Origin: Bacillus_BD sp963787345
GTDB taxonomy: Bacteria > Bacillota > Bacilli > Bacillales > Cytobacillaceae
Length of the DNA: 64,000 nt
Assembly (NCBI GenBank): GCA_963787345.1
Contig: CAWBCW010000005.1
Location: 305,965 to 369,964 of the forward strand
Direction of reading: 5' to 3'
The notes beneath the pieces were generated by a model, which worked only from the letters and a program-made list of their open reading frames with translations, searched no databases and had not been told where the DNA came from. Below, piece by piece: positions 51,574 through 59,884 of the stretch. The translations under genes and the position numbers were made by a program. Position 1 is the first letter of the stretch; the number at the start of each line of letters is the position of its first letter.

Positions 51574-51849
51574 TTATTCAATTTGTGCCTCAACCATTAC
51601 AACTTCCCCATCTTTTGTTACTTTATCTATTCCAGACTCTTTGTTACTTTTATTTTCCCATTTTACATAGTAAGCGTTATTTTTAAGTTCAACCGATACA
51701 ATAGAAGGTGTTCCGTTATTATTTGTATGTTCTTCAATTACCAAATCTTTTGCTTCTTCTTCGGAAATAGAATCCTTCACATTGGAACATCCTATTATTA
51801 ATAAAAGCATTAACGATACGAATAAATAGTTGATAAGTTTTGATTTCAA
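51574..51849 (-). CDS. Small hypothetical lipoprotein
   Basis: 91 residues from TTG 51849, which has GGGGAG six bases upstream; the ATG at 51873 lies before that RBS. Signal peptide with lipobox IIGC; the rest (SEEEAKDLVIEEH, SIVSVELKNNAYYVKWEN) resembles a PepSY-like or YxeA-like small extracellular domain, uncertain. Function unknown. Confidence 0.65.
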   Translation of the reverse strand: MKSKLINYLFVSLMLLLIIGCSNVKDSISEEEAKDLVIEEHTNNNGTPSIVSVELKNNAYYVKWENKSNKESGIDKVTKDGEVVMVEAQIE

Positions 51850-52012
51850 TTTTATCTCCCCTTTCATAATCATTTTTAAATTTAAACCAAGCCTAACGAG
51901 TTAATTTCTCCTAAATAATTGAATCTCTAATTTATTTTACATTAAAAATATAAACTCTTCGATACAACATGTCATGTTTCTTCAATAAGTATAACTTCAT
52001 AAATATCTAATG

Positions 52013-52070
52013 AACCTTCCCCACCTACTCACTTCGTTCCTTGAGGAAGGAGACTTCTGGCTAAATCCCG
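52013..52070. repeat. Possible IS200/IS605 right-end relic
   Basis: CCTTCCCCACCTACTCAC, then GAGGAAGGAGACTTCTGG. It shares the blocks CACCTA and GGAGACTTCTG with 12090-12120, at similar spacing. The arms CCTTCC and GGAAGG can pair. No gene remains beside it. The rest of the 440-base gap (51850-52289) shows nothing I can name. Confidence 0.35.
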
Positions 52071-52289
52071 TTAAATACTTTCTTATCTCATATCGTTTTG
52101 ACGTCAATCGATTTTCTCGATTCAATGGGCATATCTAACTATCCACATAAGGTATTATGAATATCATTTCCTATGCAAAAAGTATGAATTTACTTACAAA
52201 TCCGATTTTTGTGATAAATGTTACATACCTAAAACTAAAGTTGATTTAACATATGTCTAACATTAAATGTACTTGAAGAGGTGAATTTG

Positions 52290-52454
52290 TTGAGAATTGG
52301 TACGAGCGTAATATTTAATGGAGAATTTTATACGATTAGATGGCTATATAAAAATGGTTATTGTGAAATTAAGAGGCAGGATGGATTAGGACCCGTTGAA
52401 TTAGTGTCACTTTCTGACCTTGAAATTTTTGAAAAAACCCTTGAATTCTGCTAA
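52290..52454 (+). CDS. Small hypothetical protein
   Basis: 54 residues from TTG 52290 with GAAGAGGTG six bases upstream (a tandem TTG precedes). Soluble, mixed charge, pattern GTSVIFNGEFYTIRWLYKNG as in a small beta-barrel. No family recognised. Followed after about 100 bases by another small gene on the same strand. Confidence 0.5.
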   Translation: MRIGTSVIFNGEFYTIRWLYKNGYCEIKRQDGLGPVELVSLSDLEIFEKTLEFC

Positions 52455-52551
52455 TCTTATGTTTGATTCTAAAAATAAGGTTCGATAGTTCCTATCTAAC
52501 TATCGTAAACTGAAAATTTATACTATTTTTATAAAAGGAGTTGTTGGAGTT

Positions 52552-52725
52552 ATGAAAAATACAATTAACCTTACTTTAGAGGAGTTGGATCAACGCATTA
52601 CTCACTTTGAGCATCGTCTTATGGATTTTACTATTTGCGAGGATCAAGTAGAGTTTATCAAAGAGATGTTAAGGGAACTAAAGAACGCTAAAGAAATTAA
52701 GAGCTCCTATGCTGAAGTCAAATAA
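52552..52725 (+). CDS. Small helical hypothetical protein
   Basis: 57 residues, ATG 52552, GGAG close upstream (two candidate GGAG sites). Mostly charged and helical (LTLEELDQRITHFEHRLM, FIKEMLRELKNAKEI). Possibly a coiled coil. No family recognised. Confidence 0.55.
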   Translation: MKNTINLTLEELDQRITHFEHRLMDFTICEDQVEFIKEMLRELKNAKEIKSSYAEVK

Positions 52726-52776
52726 TCCCCCGGGTTCGAGAGACAAGTTCTTTGTCCCGTCCATTCTTATATCATA

Positions 52777-52812
52777 AAAGGGTCAAGGGACCTGTCCCCT
52801 TGGCCCTTTTGA
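52777..52812. repeat. Palindromic repeat/terminator hairpin
   Basis: AAAAGGG-CAAGGG with CCCCTTG-CCCTTTT around a short loop. The GGGACCTGTCCC core resembles dispersed Bacillus palindromes of the kind at 1019-1183. It may terminate the small gene upstream. Confidence 0.6.
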
Positions 52813-52868
52813 CGCTTACACATTCTTACAGTAAGATAAGAACAAAAACCAATGTTAGGATGAACGGG

Positions 52869-53552
52869 ATGAAAATTCTATTGGTCGAAGATGATCGGAC
52901 AATCGCTTCTGGATTAGAGTATTCCTTGAAACAAGAGGGGTATGAAACTTTTCTTTGTCATAATGCAGCCTCTGCAATTGAGGTGATTAATCATAAATTG
53001 AATGACATTGACTTATGCTTATTGGATCTGAACTTACCTGATGGCAGCGGGTATGACTTATGTGAGTTCGTAAAAAAACAACGGGATATTCCAGTAATCT
53101 TTTTAACTGCTTATGATGATGAAGTGAATGTCGTAATGGGTCTTGATATGGGAGCGGATGATTATATTACAAAACCATTTCGCATCCGTGAATTGATTTC
53201 AAGAATTAAATCTGTGCACCGTCGCTATCATCGGGATCCCCAACCGAGAAACAGCATTGTCATTGCAAATATTCAAATAAACCTATTGGATGGAAAAGTC
53301 TATAAAAATAGCCAGGAAATCGTATTAACTGCCTTAGAATATCGGCTGTTCCTTATTTTCGCCAATCACATTGGACAAGTTCTTACAAGAACCCAGCTTC
53401 TAGATCGAATTTGGGATGTTGGCGGTGACTTTGTCAATGACAATACGTTAACGGTCTATATTAAAAGATTACGAGAAAAGCTTGAAGATAATCCACAAAA
53501 CCCAACGTTAATCAAGACAGTTCGAGGTATGGGCTATAAGGTTGGTGAGTGA
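52869..53552 (+). CDS. OmpR-family response regulator
   Basis: 227 residues from ATG 52869 (AGGA eight bases upstream; the ATG at 52860 is also possible). Receiver domain with phospho-acceptor Asp53 in CLLDLNLPDG, the FLTAYDDE and DYITKPF segments, then the winged-helix DNA-binding domain (about 130-227) ending VRGMGYKVGE. Pairs with the overlapping histidine kinase and probably controls the ABC exporter downstream through the operator at 54601. Confidence 0.95.
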   Translation: MKILLVEDDRTIASGLEYSLKQEGYETFLCHNAASAIEVINHKLNDIDLCLLDLNLPDGSGYDLCEFVKKQRDIPVIFLTAYDDEVNVVMGLDMGADDYITKPFRIRELISRIKSVHRRYHRDPQPRNSIVIANIQINLLDGKVYKNSQEIVLTALEYRLFLIFANHIGQVLTRTQLLDRIWDVGGDFVNDNTLTVYIKRLREKLEDNPQNPTLIKTVRGMGYKVGE

Positions 53553-54558
53553 GTTGCTTCGAAATCGAGAAATTCAACTTTTACTAACCGTTCTTCTCTT
53601 AATTAGTGGAATGGGTTTTACTTTAACTGCCATTTTCATTTCCACGCTCGCAGCTAGTATCGTACTCATCGTATCGATCCTACTAATCTGTTGCATGCTC
53701 GTCTTCACCAAATGGCGATACCGTGAAATTGAAAAACTTTCAGGGTATTTACAGCAAATTAGTAATGGTGACTTACACTTGGACGTTCGTGATAATCATG
53801 AAGGTGAGCTAAGCGTCTTAAAAAGTCATATCTATAAAGTGACAAGAATGCTTTCCGAGCAAGGAGCAGTACTGCACGAAGATAAAGTGAAGCTGACCCA
53901 TGCGATTTCGGACATCTCTCACCAACTGAAGACCCCACTCACCTCAATGATGGTCATGGCGGATTTATTACGTGATAAGCGATTGAATGATGAAAAGCGA
54001 GCAGAGTTCACCCATAACCTTCATGTTCAGCTGAAACGCATGGAATGGCTCGTTTCCTCCCTATTAAAGCTTTCAAAAATTGATGCAGGAACCATTACTT
54101 TTAAAAATGAACAAGTCTTCGTTAGCCCTCTCGTTCAAGCGGCGATTGAGCCGCTATTGATTCCTATGGATATTAACATGCAAATTTTGGACGTTAAAGG
54201 CGATGAAAAGGCTGCATTTATAGGTGATTTTAACTGGACCGCAGAAGCCCTTATCAACATTATTAAAAATTGTGTAGAACACACTCCTGAAGGTGGAAAA
54301 ATCTCGATTTATTTTTCCGAGAATGCTTTATTCACAGAAATCATCATTTCTGACAACGGGAAGGGAATCGCTAAGGAAGATCTCCCTTATCTATTCAAAC
54401 GGTTTTATAAAGGGAAAAATGCAAAAGACGATAGTGTCGGAATTGGCCTTGCAATGGCCCATAGCATCATTACAAGTCAGCAAGGCGGGATTGAAGTACA
54501 AAGTCAGGCTGGTGCTGGGACTACGTTTCAGATAAAGTTTTACAAGCAGGTAATCTGA
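53542..54558 (+). CDS. Sensor histidine kinase, short extracellular loop (intramembrane-sensing type)
   Basis: 338 residues, TTG 53542 (or GTG 53545) overlapping the regulator stop. Two helices (about 12-31 and 35-55) with hardly any loop between, so it lacks an extracellular sensor; such kinases usually sense through their ABC partner. HAMP-like linker, H-box HAISDISHQLKTPL with His127, then N-box NIIKNCVEHTPEGG and G-box DNGKGI and GIGLAMAHSI. Kinases of this shape usually respond to cell-envelope antibiotics in Bacillus. Confidence 0.93.
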   Translation: MVSELLRNREIQLLLTVLLLISGMGFTLTAIFISTLAASIVLIVSILLICCMLVFTKWRYREIEKLSGYLQQISNGDLHLDVRDNHEGELSVLKSHIYKVTRMLSEQGAVLHEDKVKLTHAISDISHQLKTPLTSMMVMADLLRDKRLNDEKRAEFTHNLHVQLKRMEWLVSSLLKLSKIDAGTITFKNEQVFVSPLVQAAIEPLLIPMDINMQILDVKGDEKAAFIGDFNWTAEALINIIKNCVEHTPEGGKISIYFSENALFTEIIISDNGKGIAKEDLPYLFKRFYKGKNAKDDSVGIGLAMAHSIITSQQGGIEVQSQAGAGTTFQIKFYKQVI

Positions 54559-54576
54559 GTGATTCCCTGCTTTTTT
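54544..54576 (+). terminator. Terminator overlapping the kinase stop codon
   Basis: AAGCAGG (54544-54550) pairs with CCTGCTT (54566-54572), followed by TTTTTTATC. The left arm is inside the kinase coding sequence. It separates regulator/kinase transcription from the exporter genes, which have their own operator. Confidence 0.75.
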
Positions 54577-54600
54577 ATCGGCTTTCTCACACCCTCTTCC

Positions 54601-54661
54601 CTCTAAAGTGAATAAATTGTCACTTTAGAGTCACTTTATAGTCATACTGCCTCGTTATACT
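54601..54661 (+). promoter_or_regulatory. Response-regulator operator and promoter of the ABC exporter
   Basis: CTCTAAAGTGA (54601-54611) and TCACTTTAGAG (54620-54630) form a perfect 11-bp inverted repeat; TCACTTTATAG (54631-54641) repeats the right arm directly. TATACT (54656-54661) is a fair -10, and the -35 position falls within the repeats, the layout expected for activation by an OmpR-type regulator. Confidence 0.75.
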
Positions 54662-54694
54662 TACCTCAGACAAGAATTTACGGAGGTTTTTCAT

Positions 54695-55378
54695 ATGAAT
54701 ATATTAGAAGTTAAAAATCTATCAAAGATATACGGCAAAGGCGAAACAGCTGTTAAAGCACTAGATGATGTATCATTTTCAGTGAAAAAAGGCGATTTTG
54801 TTTGTATCATTGGGCCGTCTGGTTCAGGAAAGTCAACACTTCTCCATTTACTAGGTGGAGTCGATCGTCCAACGAACGGCAAAGTCTTCATTGACCAAAC
54901 CGATATTTATGATCTGAACGAAACACAGCTAGCTATTTTCAGACGAAGACAAATTGGTCTGATTTACCAATTCTATAACCTTATTCCCATTTTAACGGTT
55001 GAAGAAAATATCACGTTACCTATGCTTTTAGATGAACAAAAAGTCGATCCCAACCAGTTTAACAAGGTCGTTAACGTATTAGGTCTGAACAACCGACTTT
55101 CCCACCTGCCGAACCAGCTTTCAGGCGGCCAGCAGCAACGTGTATCAATTGGACGTGCTTTAATTAGCAATCCTGCCATCATGCTTGCCGACGAACCGAC
55201 AGGAAACCTTGATAGTAAAAACAGTCAGGAAATTATGGAACTGCTTAAAATGTTTAATAAAACGTACAATCAAACGTTAATTGTGATCACCCATGATGAG
55301 CGAATTGCCCTTCAAGCAGACCGAGTAATTTCCATTAAAGATGGAAAAGTGGCCAAGGATGAGGTGATCCGTCCATGA
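54695..55378 (+). CDS. ABC transporter ATP-binding protein (MacB/BceA type)
   Basis: 227 residues. Walker A GPSGSGKST at 40-48; signature LSGGQQQRVSIGRAL; Walker B IMLADEPTGNLDS; H-loop VITHDE. Typical of ATPases paired with FtsX-type permeases. RBS ACGGAGG. Overlaps the permease start by 4 bases. Confidence 0.95.
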   Translation: MNILEVKNLSKIYGKGETAVKALDDVSFSVKKGDFVCIIGPSGSGKSTLLHLLGGVDRPTNGKVFIDQTDIYDLNETQLAIFRRRQIGLIYQFYNLIPILTVEENITLPMLLDEQKVDPNQFNKVVNVLGLNNRLSHLPNQLSGGQQQRVSIGRALISNPAIMLADEPTGNLDSKNSQEIMELLKMFNKTYNQTLIVITHDERIALQADRVISIKDGKVAKDEVIRP

Positions 55379-57963
55379 ACATTATCAACAAAGTCACAGT
55401 AAGACATTTAAAAAAGAACAAACGCCGCACACTCGTGACGATGATTGGTGTCATTATTTCCGTAGCCATGATTACTGCGGTTGCTACACTGGGTGTTTCC
55501 TTTTTAGACTTGCTGATTCGTCAAAACATCACCACTAATGGCGAATGGCATGTTCAATATAAAAATGTCACTCCAGAACAGATTGAAGGAATCGAAAAAG
55601 ACAGTGAAACAAAAAAGCTGATTCTCTCTAGTGATGCTTATGCAAACTTAGAAGAATCAAACAATAAAAATAAGCCCTATTTATATTTTAAAAACTATAA
55701 CAAAACAGGCATGGAGCAATTCCCAATTGAAATCATTGATGGAAGACTTCCTCAAAATGAAAACGAAATTGCCATTTCAGAGGCGATTAGAAGCAATGCG
55801 AAAGTAGATTATCAAATCGGAGATCAACTCACTGTAGACATCGGGAATCGGAAAGACACAACAGATGGAATACAGCTAACGCAAACTCACTCCTTGCAAT
55901 GGGACGAAGATACGATAAATGAAGAACTAGAAATTACGGAAACTAAAACAGTAACAATCGTTGGAACGATTGAACGGCCTACATGGGAACCGACTTGGTC
56001 ACCGGGTTACACCGTTATTGGCTATGTAGATGAAAAATTATTAAGCAAAGAGGATACTGTTAATGCTTCTGTCGTGTTACCAAATGTTAAGCATTCCCTC
56101 TATGAACACGCGGAAAAACTTGCTAACGACTATAAAATCGAAACCGTCCAGTATAATACTGAATTGCTTCGCTTCTATGGAGTAACGAAAAATGATCAAT
56201 TACGCGCCACCCTCTTTTCTTTAGCTGGCATCATTATGAGCGTCATTATCATTGGTTCCATAGCTTTAATTTATAATGCGTTCGCAATTAGTGTATCTGA
56301 ACGGGCCAGGTATTTAGGTATGCTTTCGAGCGTCGGTGCAACAAAAAAACAAAAAAGGAATTCTGTCTTCTTTGAAGGTACGATCATTGGCTCGATTAGT
56401 ATCCCCATTGGAATTCTAGCCGGCTTAGCTGGGATTGGCATTACTTTTACTTTTATTAATACTTACTTACAAGGTGCACTTGGGGTTTCTGAAAACCTTG
56501 AATTGGTTATCACCCCCTCTTCGATTTTGATGGCATATGGGATTTCAATCTTGACAATTTTTATTTCGACCTATATCCCTGCACAAAGGGCATCAAAAGT
56601 GTCAGCTATTGATGCGATCCGTCAGACTCACGATATTAAACTGTCTGGAAAAGCAGTAAAAACTTCTAAGTTTGTACGAAAAGTCTTTGGAATGGAAGCA
56701 GAAATCGGATTAAAAAACCTAAAAAGAAATAAAAAAAGATATTTAGCTACCGTGTTTTCGCTCATCATTAGCATTGTCCTTTTTCTAACGGTTAGCTATT
56801 TTACCGAAAATCTGAAAAAATCGCTAGAATTGTCACAAAACAATATTCAATTTGATATTCAATTGTCCAGCAGCGAGTTAAAAAGGGATGAGTTAACAGC
56901 ATTTACGAAGCTTGATCATGTCACAAATTCCACCGTCATTGAGGAAACACAGTTTGAGGCACTGATGAACATGGAAGAAATTCCAGCTCAATTGAAAACA
57001 CAAATTGAAGAGAACAACTGGGATCTAGTAGATGGAAAATACCCTTTTTATGTAACTCTACATGAGCTTGATCAAGAGAGTTTTAATGCTTACGTTAAAC
57101 AAATTGGTGCAGACCCGAAAGATTTTCTGGAAGAAGATACCTTATCAGCGATTGTCATTGGGCAAATTTCCTATGAAGATTACGCAACTGGAAAGTTTGT
57201 CGAAACAAAATCAATCGAATCAAAAGTTGGAAAGAGCATTAACTTATATACCAGACCTGCCGGGGATATGGAGAATGAACAACCGAATCTGGAATTTGTG
57301 AGCAGTGTTCAAATTGATGCCTTTACCGATCAAATTCCAATGGGCGTCCACACCTCTTCACTAGGGAGCCTTAGTCTCATTGTGCCCGAAGCAACAATGG
57401 ATCGATTGGGGATCGCTCCAAAGGAAATCTCTACCTATGCCTATTTAAATAGTACAGACCCCTTCGCTACACAAACAGCGATTGAAGACCAACAAGAGTC
57501 AACCGTTCATGTATATAACGTTTTCCAACAGCGACAACAAGAGGAACAGATGATTATACTCATGTCCGTCTTCACCTATGGGTTCATTACTTTGATTTCC
57601 TTAATCTCAATCGCTAATATCTTTAATACCATCTCGACAAGCATAGCACTTAGAAAACGTGAATTTGCAATGTTTCGATCTGTTGGGATGACCCCAAAAG
57701 GGTTTAATAAAATGATTCATTATGAAAGTATTTTTTACGGGATAAAAGCTTTAGTATATGGACTTCCGATAAGTCTACTAGTCATGATTGGCATTCATCG
57801 CTCCATGGGCTATACGTTTGAATACGGATTTCGCCTTCCATGGATGAGCATCCTATTCGTTATTATCGTGATTTTCTTGATTGTTGGATCTGCGATGCTG
57901 TACTCCATTTCTAAAATAAAGAATGAAAACATTATTGATAGTTTAAGACAAGAGAATATTTAA
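55375..57963 (+). CDS. FtsX-domain ABC transporter permease, large form
   Basis: 862 residues, larger than BceB (about 645). Two MacB-type periplasmic-like domains with FtsX membrane blocks: first helix near 20-40, extracellular domain about 50-270, three helices 275-430; a second copy starts near 440 (GLKNLKRNKKRYLATVFSL) with a shorter outside domain and three C-terminal helices. Works with the ATPase; likely detoxifies or senses a membrane-active compound given the linked two-component system. The compound is unknown. Confidence 0.92.
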   Translation: MNIINKVTVRHLKKNKRRTLVTMIGVIISVAMITAVATLGVSFLDLLIRQNITTNGEWHVQYKNVTPEQIEGIEKDSETKKLILSSDAYANLEESNNKNKPYLYFKNYNKTGMEQFPIEIIDGRLPQNENEIAISEAIRSNAKVDYQIGDQLTVDIGNRKDTTDGIQLTQTHSLQWDEDTINEELEITETKTVTIVGTIERPTWEPTWSPGYTVIGYVDEKLLSKEDTVNASVVLPNVKHSLYEHAEKLANDYKIETVQYNTELLRFYGVTKNDQLRATLFSLAGIIMSVIIIGSIALIYNAFAISVSERARYLGMLSSVGATKKQKRNSVFFEGTIIGSISIPIGILAGLAGIGITFTFINTYLQGALGVSENLELVITPSSILMAYGISILTIFISTYIPAQRASKVSAIDAIRQTHDIKLSGKAVKTSKFVRKVFGMEAEIGLKNLKRNKKRYLATVFSLIISIVLFLTVSYFTENLKKSLELSQNNIQFDIQLSSSELKRDELTAFTKLDHVTNSTVIEETQFEALMNMEEIPAQLKTQIEENNWDLVDGKYPFYVTLHELDQESFNAYVKQIGADPKDFLEEDTLSAIVIGQISYEDYATGKFVETKSIESKVGKSINLYTRPAGDMENEQPNLEFVSSVQIDAFTDQIPMGVHTSSLGSLSLIVPEATMDRLGIAPKEISTYAYLNSTDPFATQTAIEDQQESTVHVYNVFQQRQQEEQMIILMSVFTYGFITLISLISIANIFNTISTSIALRKREFAMFRSVGMTPKGFNKMIHYESIFYGIKALVYGLPISLLVMIGIHRSMGYTFEYGFRLPWMSILFVIIVIFLIVGSAMLYSISKIKNENIIDSLRQENI

Positions 57964-57980
57964 GAGGCTCTTAAAACAAA

Positions 57981-58025
57981 AAAACACGCTAGAATAAACA
58001 CTCGGTTTATTCTAGCGTGTTTTTT
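57981..58025. terminator. Bidirectional terminator
   Basis: AAAACACGCTAGAATAAAC pairs with GTTTATTCTAGCGTGTTTT around a 5-base loop, with U-tracts both ways, after the permease gene and near the convergent mechanosensitive channel. Confidence 0.95.
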
Positions 58026-58083
58026 ATTTTAAAGTGAATCTAGGTAGTTAAAACAATCGATTTTATTTTAGTAGGGTATTATT

Positions 58084-59353
58084 TTAATAGCTTTTCTCTC
58101 CAAGCAAAACTTCATTGCTCGATTCTGCTGCCATGTTTCTTAAATCAGCCCCAGATGGATTCTGGAATACTCTTAATCCAAACTCTGGTGCAACGGCAAA
58201 TAGATGGTCAAAGATATCCGATTGCACCGTTTCATACACAGCCCACTGTACAGAATTGGTAAAGGCATAAATTTCTAGAGGCACTCCGTTTTCACTATGT
58301 GCCAGCTGTCTAACCATTAAGGTCATATTCTGATTGATTCCATCATGATTTTTAAGGTAGTTGCTAATATACGCCCGAAAAACACCGATATTCGTAAGGG
58401 CCCTGCCATTCACCCGATTGTCTCGATCGAATTCATTTTTGGCATTGTACTCAGCAATTTCCTTTTCCTTTTGAATAATGTAGTCTGAAAGGTGATGAAC
58501 TTTCATAAATTTCTCAATCATTTCCTCGGTGCAAAACGTGATACTACTTATATCTACATACAAGGGGCGCTTGATTCGACGACCACCTGAGCTTTGCATT
58601 CCTCTCCAGTTGATAAAAGAATCGGAAATAAGCGCATAACTTGGAATCATCGTAATCGTTTTGTCAAAATTTTGCACCATTACGGTATTTAAAGAAATAT
58701 CAATTACGTCACCGTCTGCTCCATATTTTGGCATTTCAATCCAGTCACCAACCCGAACCATATCATTGGCCGTCAACTGAATCCCTGCCACTAGTCCTAA
58801 TAACGAATCTTTAAATACTAACATTAAAACAGCCGACAGAGCACCAAAACCACTTAATAGAATAAGAGGACTTTTTCCTATTAGGTTTGAGATTACTACG
58901 ATGATCCCTAGAGTCATGATAATAATGTTAACGACTTGAATATACCCTTTAATCGGCTTTACCTTGGATATTTCAAAGGTTTGATAAATATCATTCAGTG
59001 CATTTAGTAAGCTTTGAATAAACACTAACCCTACAATAATCATATAGCTAACAGCTAACTTCTCGATGATCGGTTGATAGGTTGGAAAGGTTGTAGAAAA
59101 CGAGTAAATAATGATCGCAGGAACAAGATGGGATAACTTTCGAAAAACTTGTCTTTCCAAAAAGATTTTACCCCACTCGGCTTTAGATTTATTAACGATA
59201 CGAGTAATGATCCTGATTACGATTTTCTTTGAAATAAAGTTTGCTGACGATACAGAAAAGCCCGATTAGCAGAATCTTAATGATAATTGAAAGATATTCT
59301 ACTAAACTAGGATCTAGTTCCATATCGAGAAGTAGATGATTAATGAATTGCAT
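58084..59353 (-). pseudogene. YbdG-like mechanosensitive channel, split by a +1 frameshift
   Basis: The main frame (58084-59160, 358 residues) holds an MscS-type channel of the E. coli YbdG branch (VFKDSLLGLVAGIQLTANDM, EMPKYGADGDVIDI, MTLMVRQLA) but lacks the N-terminal helix. A second frame starts at ATG 59353 with GGAGG seven bases upstream and gives about 40 residues (MQFINHLLLDMELDPSLVEY, a helix, then FCIVSKLYF) that fit the missing start. The frames join near 59222-59234 (at TTTCAAAGAAAATC), where one extra base breaks the gene. Together they would make about 417 residues, as in YbdG (415). Sequencing error or true inactivation cannot be told apart. Confidence 0.75.
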
Positions 59354-59754
59354 CTGCTCTCCTCCGATTTAATTTGTACCATAAGTAACTTTACGGGAAA
59401 AGGATATAAACTGTCAATGAATACTATATCAATAATGAAAAAATGGTGCCTTAGCACCTAAGTTATCGTACTTCACTTTTCCATATTGAGGATGCAGGAC
59501 AACTTTATGGACATCCATCCTTTTCATGGTCTTCAATATATTTTCCTAGGTTGTCTATTCTTCCCCATATTTTAGAAGAAAACAAGAATATTATTAGATT
59601 CAAAAAGTAGCTTTTAAAAAATAAATATATGGGTTATTTTAAAACAAAGTTAATATTTGACAGGACATCAAAGAGTGTCGTAATCTAGTCAGGCAATTTA
59701 GACAATCTTCTCTTGAATGTCCATTTATTTATACAGATTAAGGGGAGACTGATA
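59354..59754. other. Intergenic region without recognised features
   Basis: About 400 AT-rich bases between the divergent channel and UvrA-like genes. No gene or strong hairpin seen. It should hold both promoters; I could not place them. A tandem of GGTGCC/GGCACC-like letters near 59449 is too short to interpret. Confidence 0.4.
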
Positions 59755-59811
59755 GTGAACAGAATAAAGCCTGTTCGAGATATTCAAGTAACATTTGCTG
59801 AAAAAAGTTAA
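59755..59811 (+). CDS. Candidate leader peptide upstream of UvrA-like gene
   Basis: 18 codons from GTG 59755 with an excellent RBS, AAGGGGAG, seven bases upstream. The peptide (MNRIKPVRDIQVTFAEKS) ends 73 bases before the UvrA-like start. A stem AAACGAT (59811-59817) with ATCGTTT (59835-59841) follows directly. Such small frames precede many antibiotic-resistance ABC genes as attenuators; here it is only suggested by the layout. Confidence 0.45.
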   Translation: MNRIKPVRDIQVTFAEKS

Positions 59812-59884
59812 AACGATTAACCCCCAGCTTAGTGATCGTTTATTGAATTAAAATTAAAATAATAATACGAATAAAGGAAGTTAT

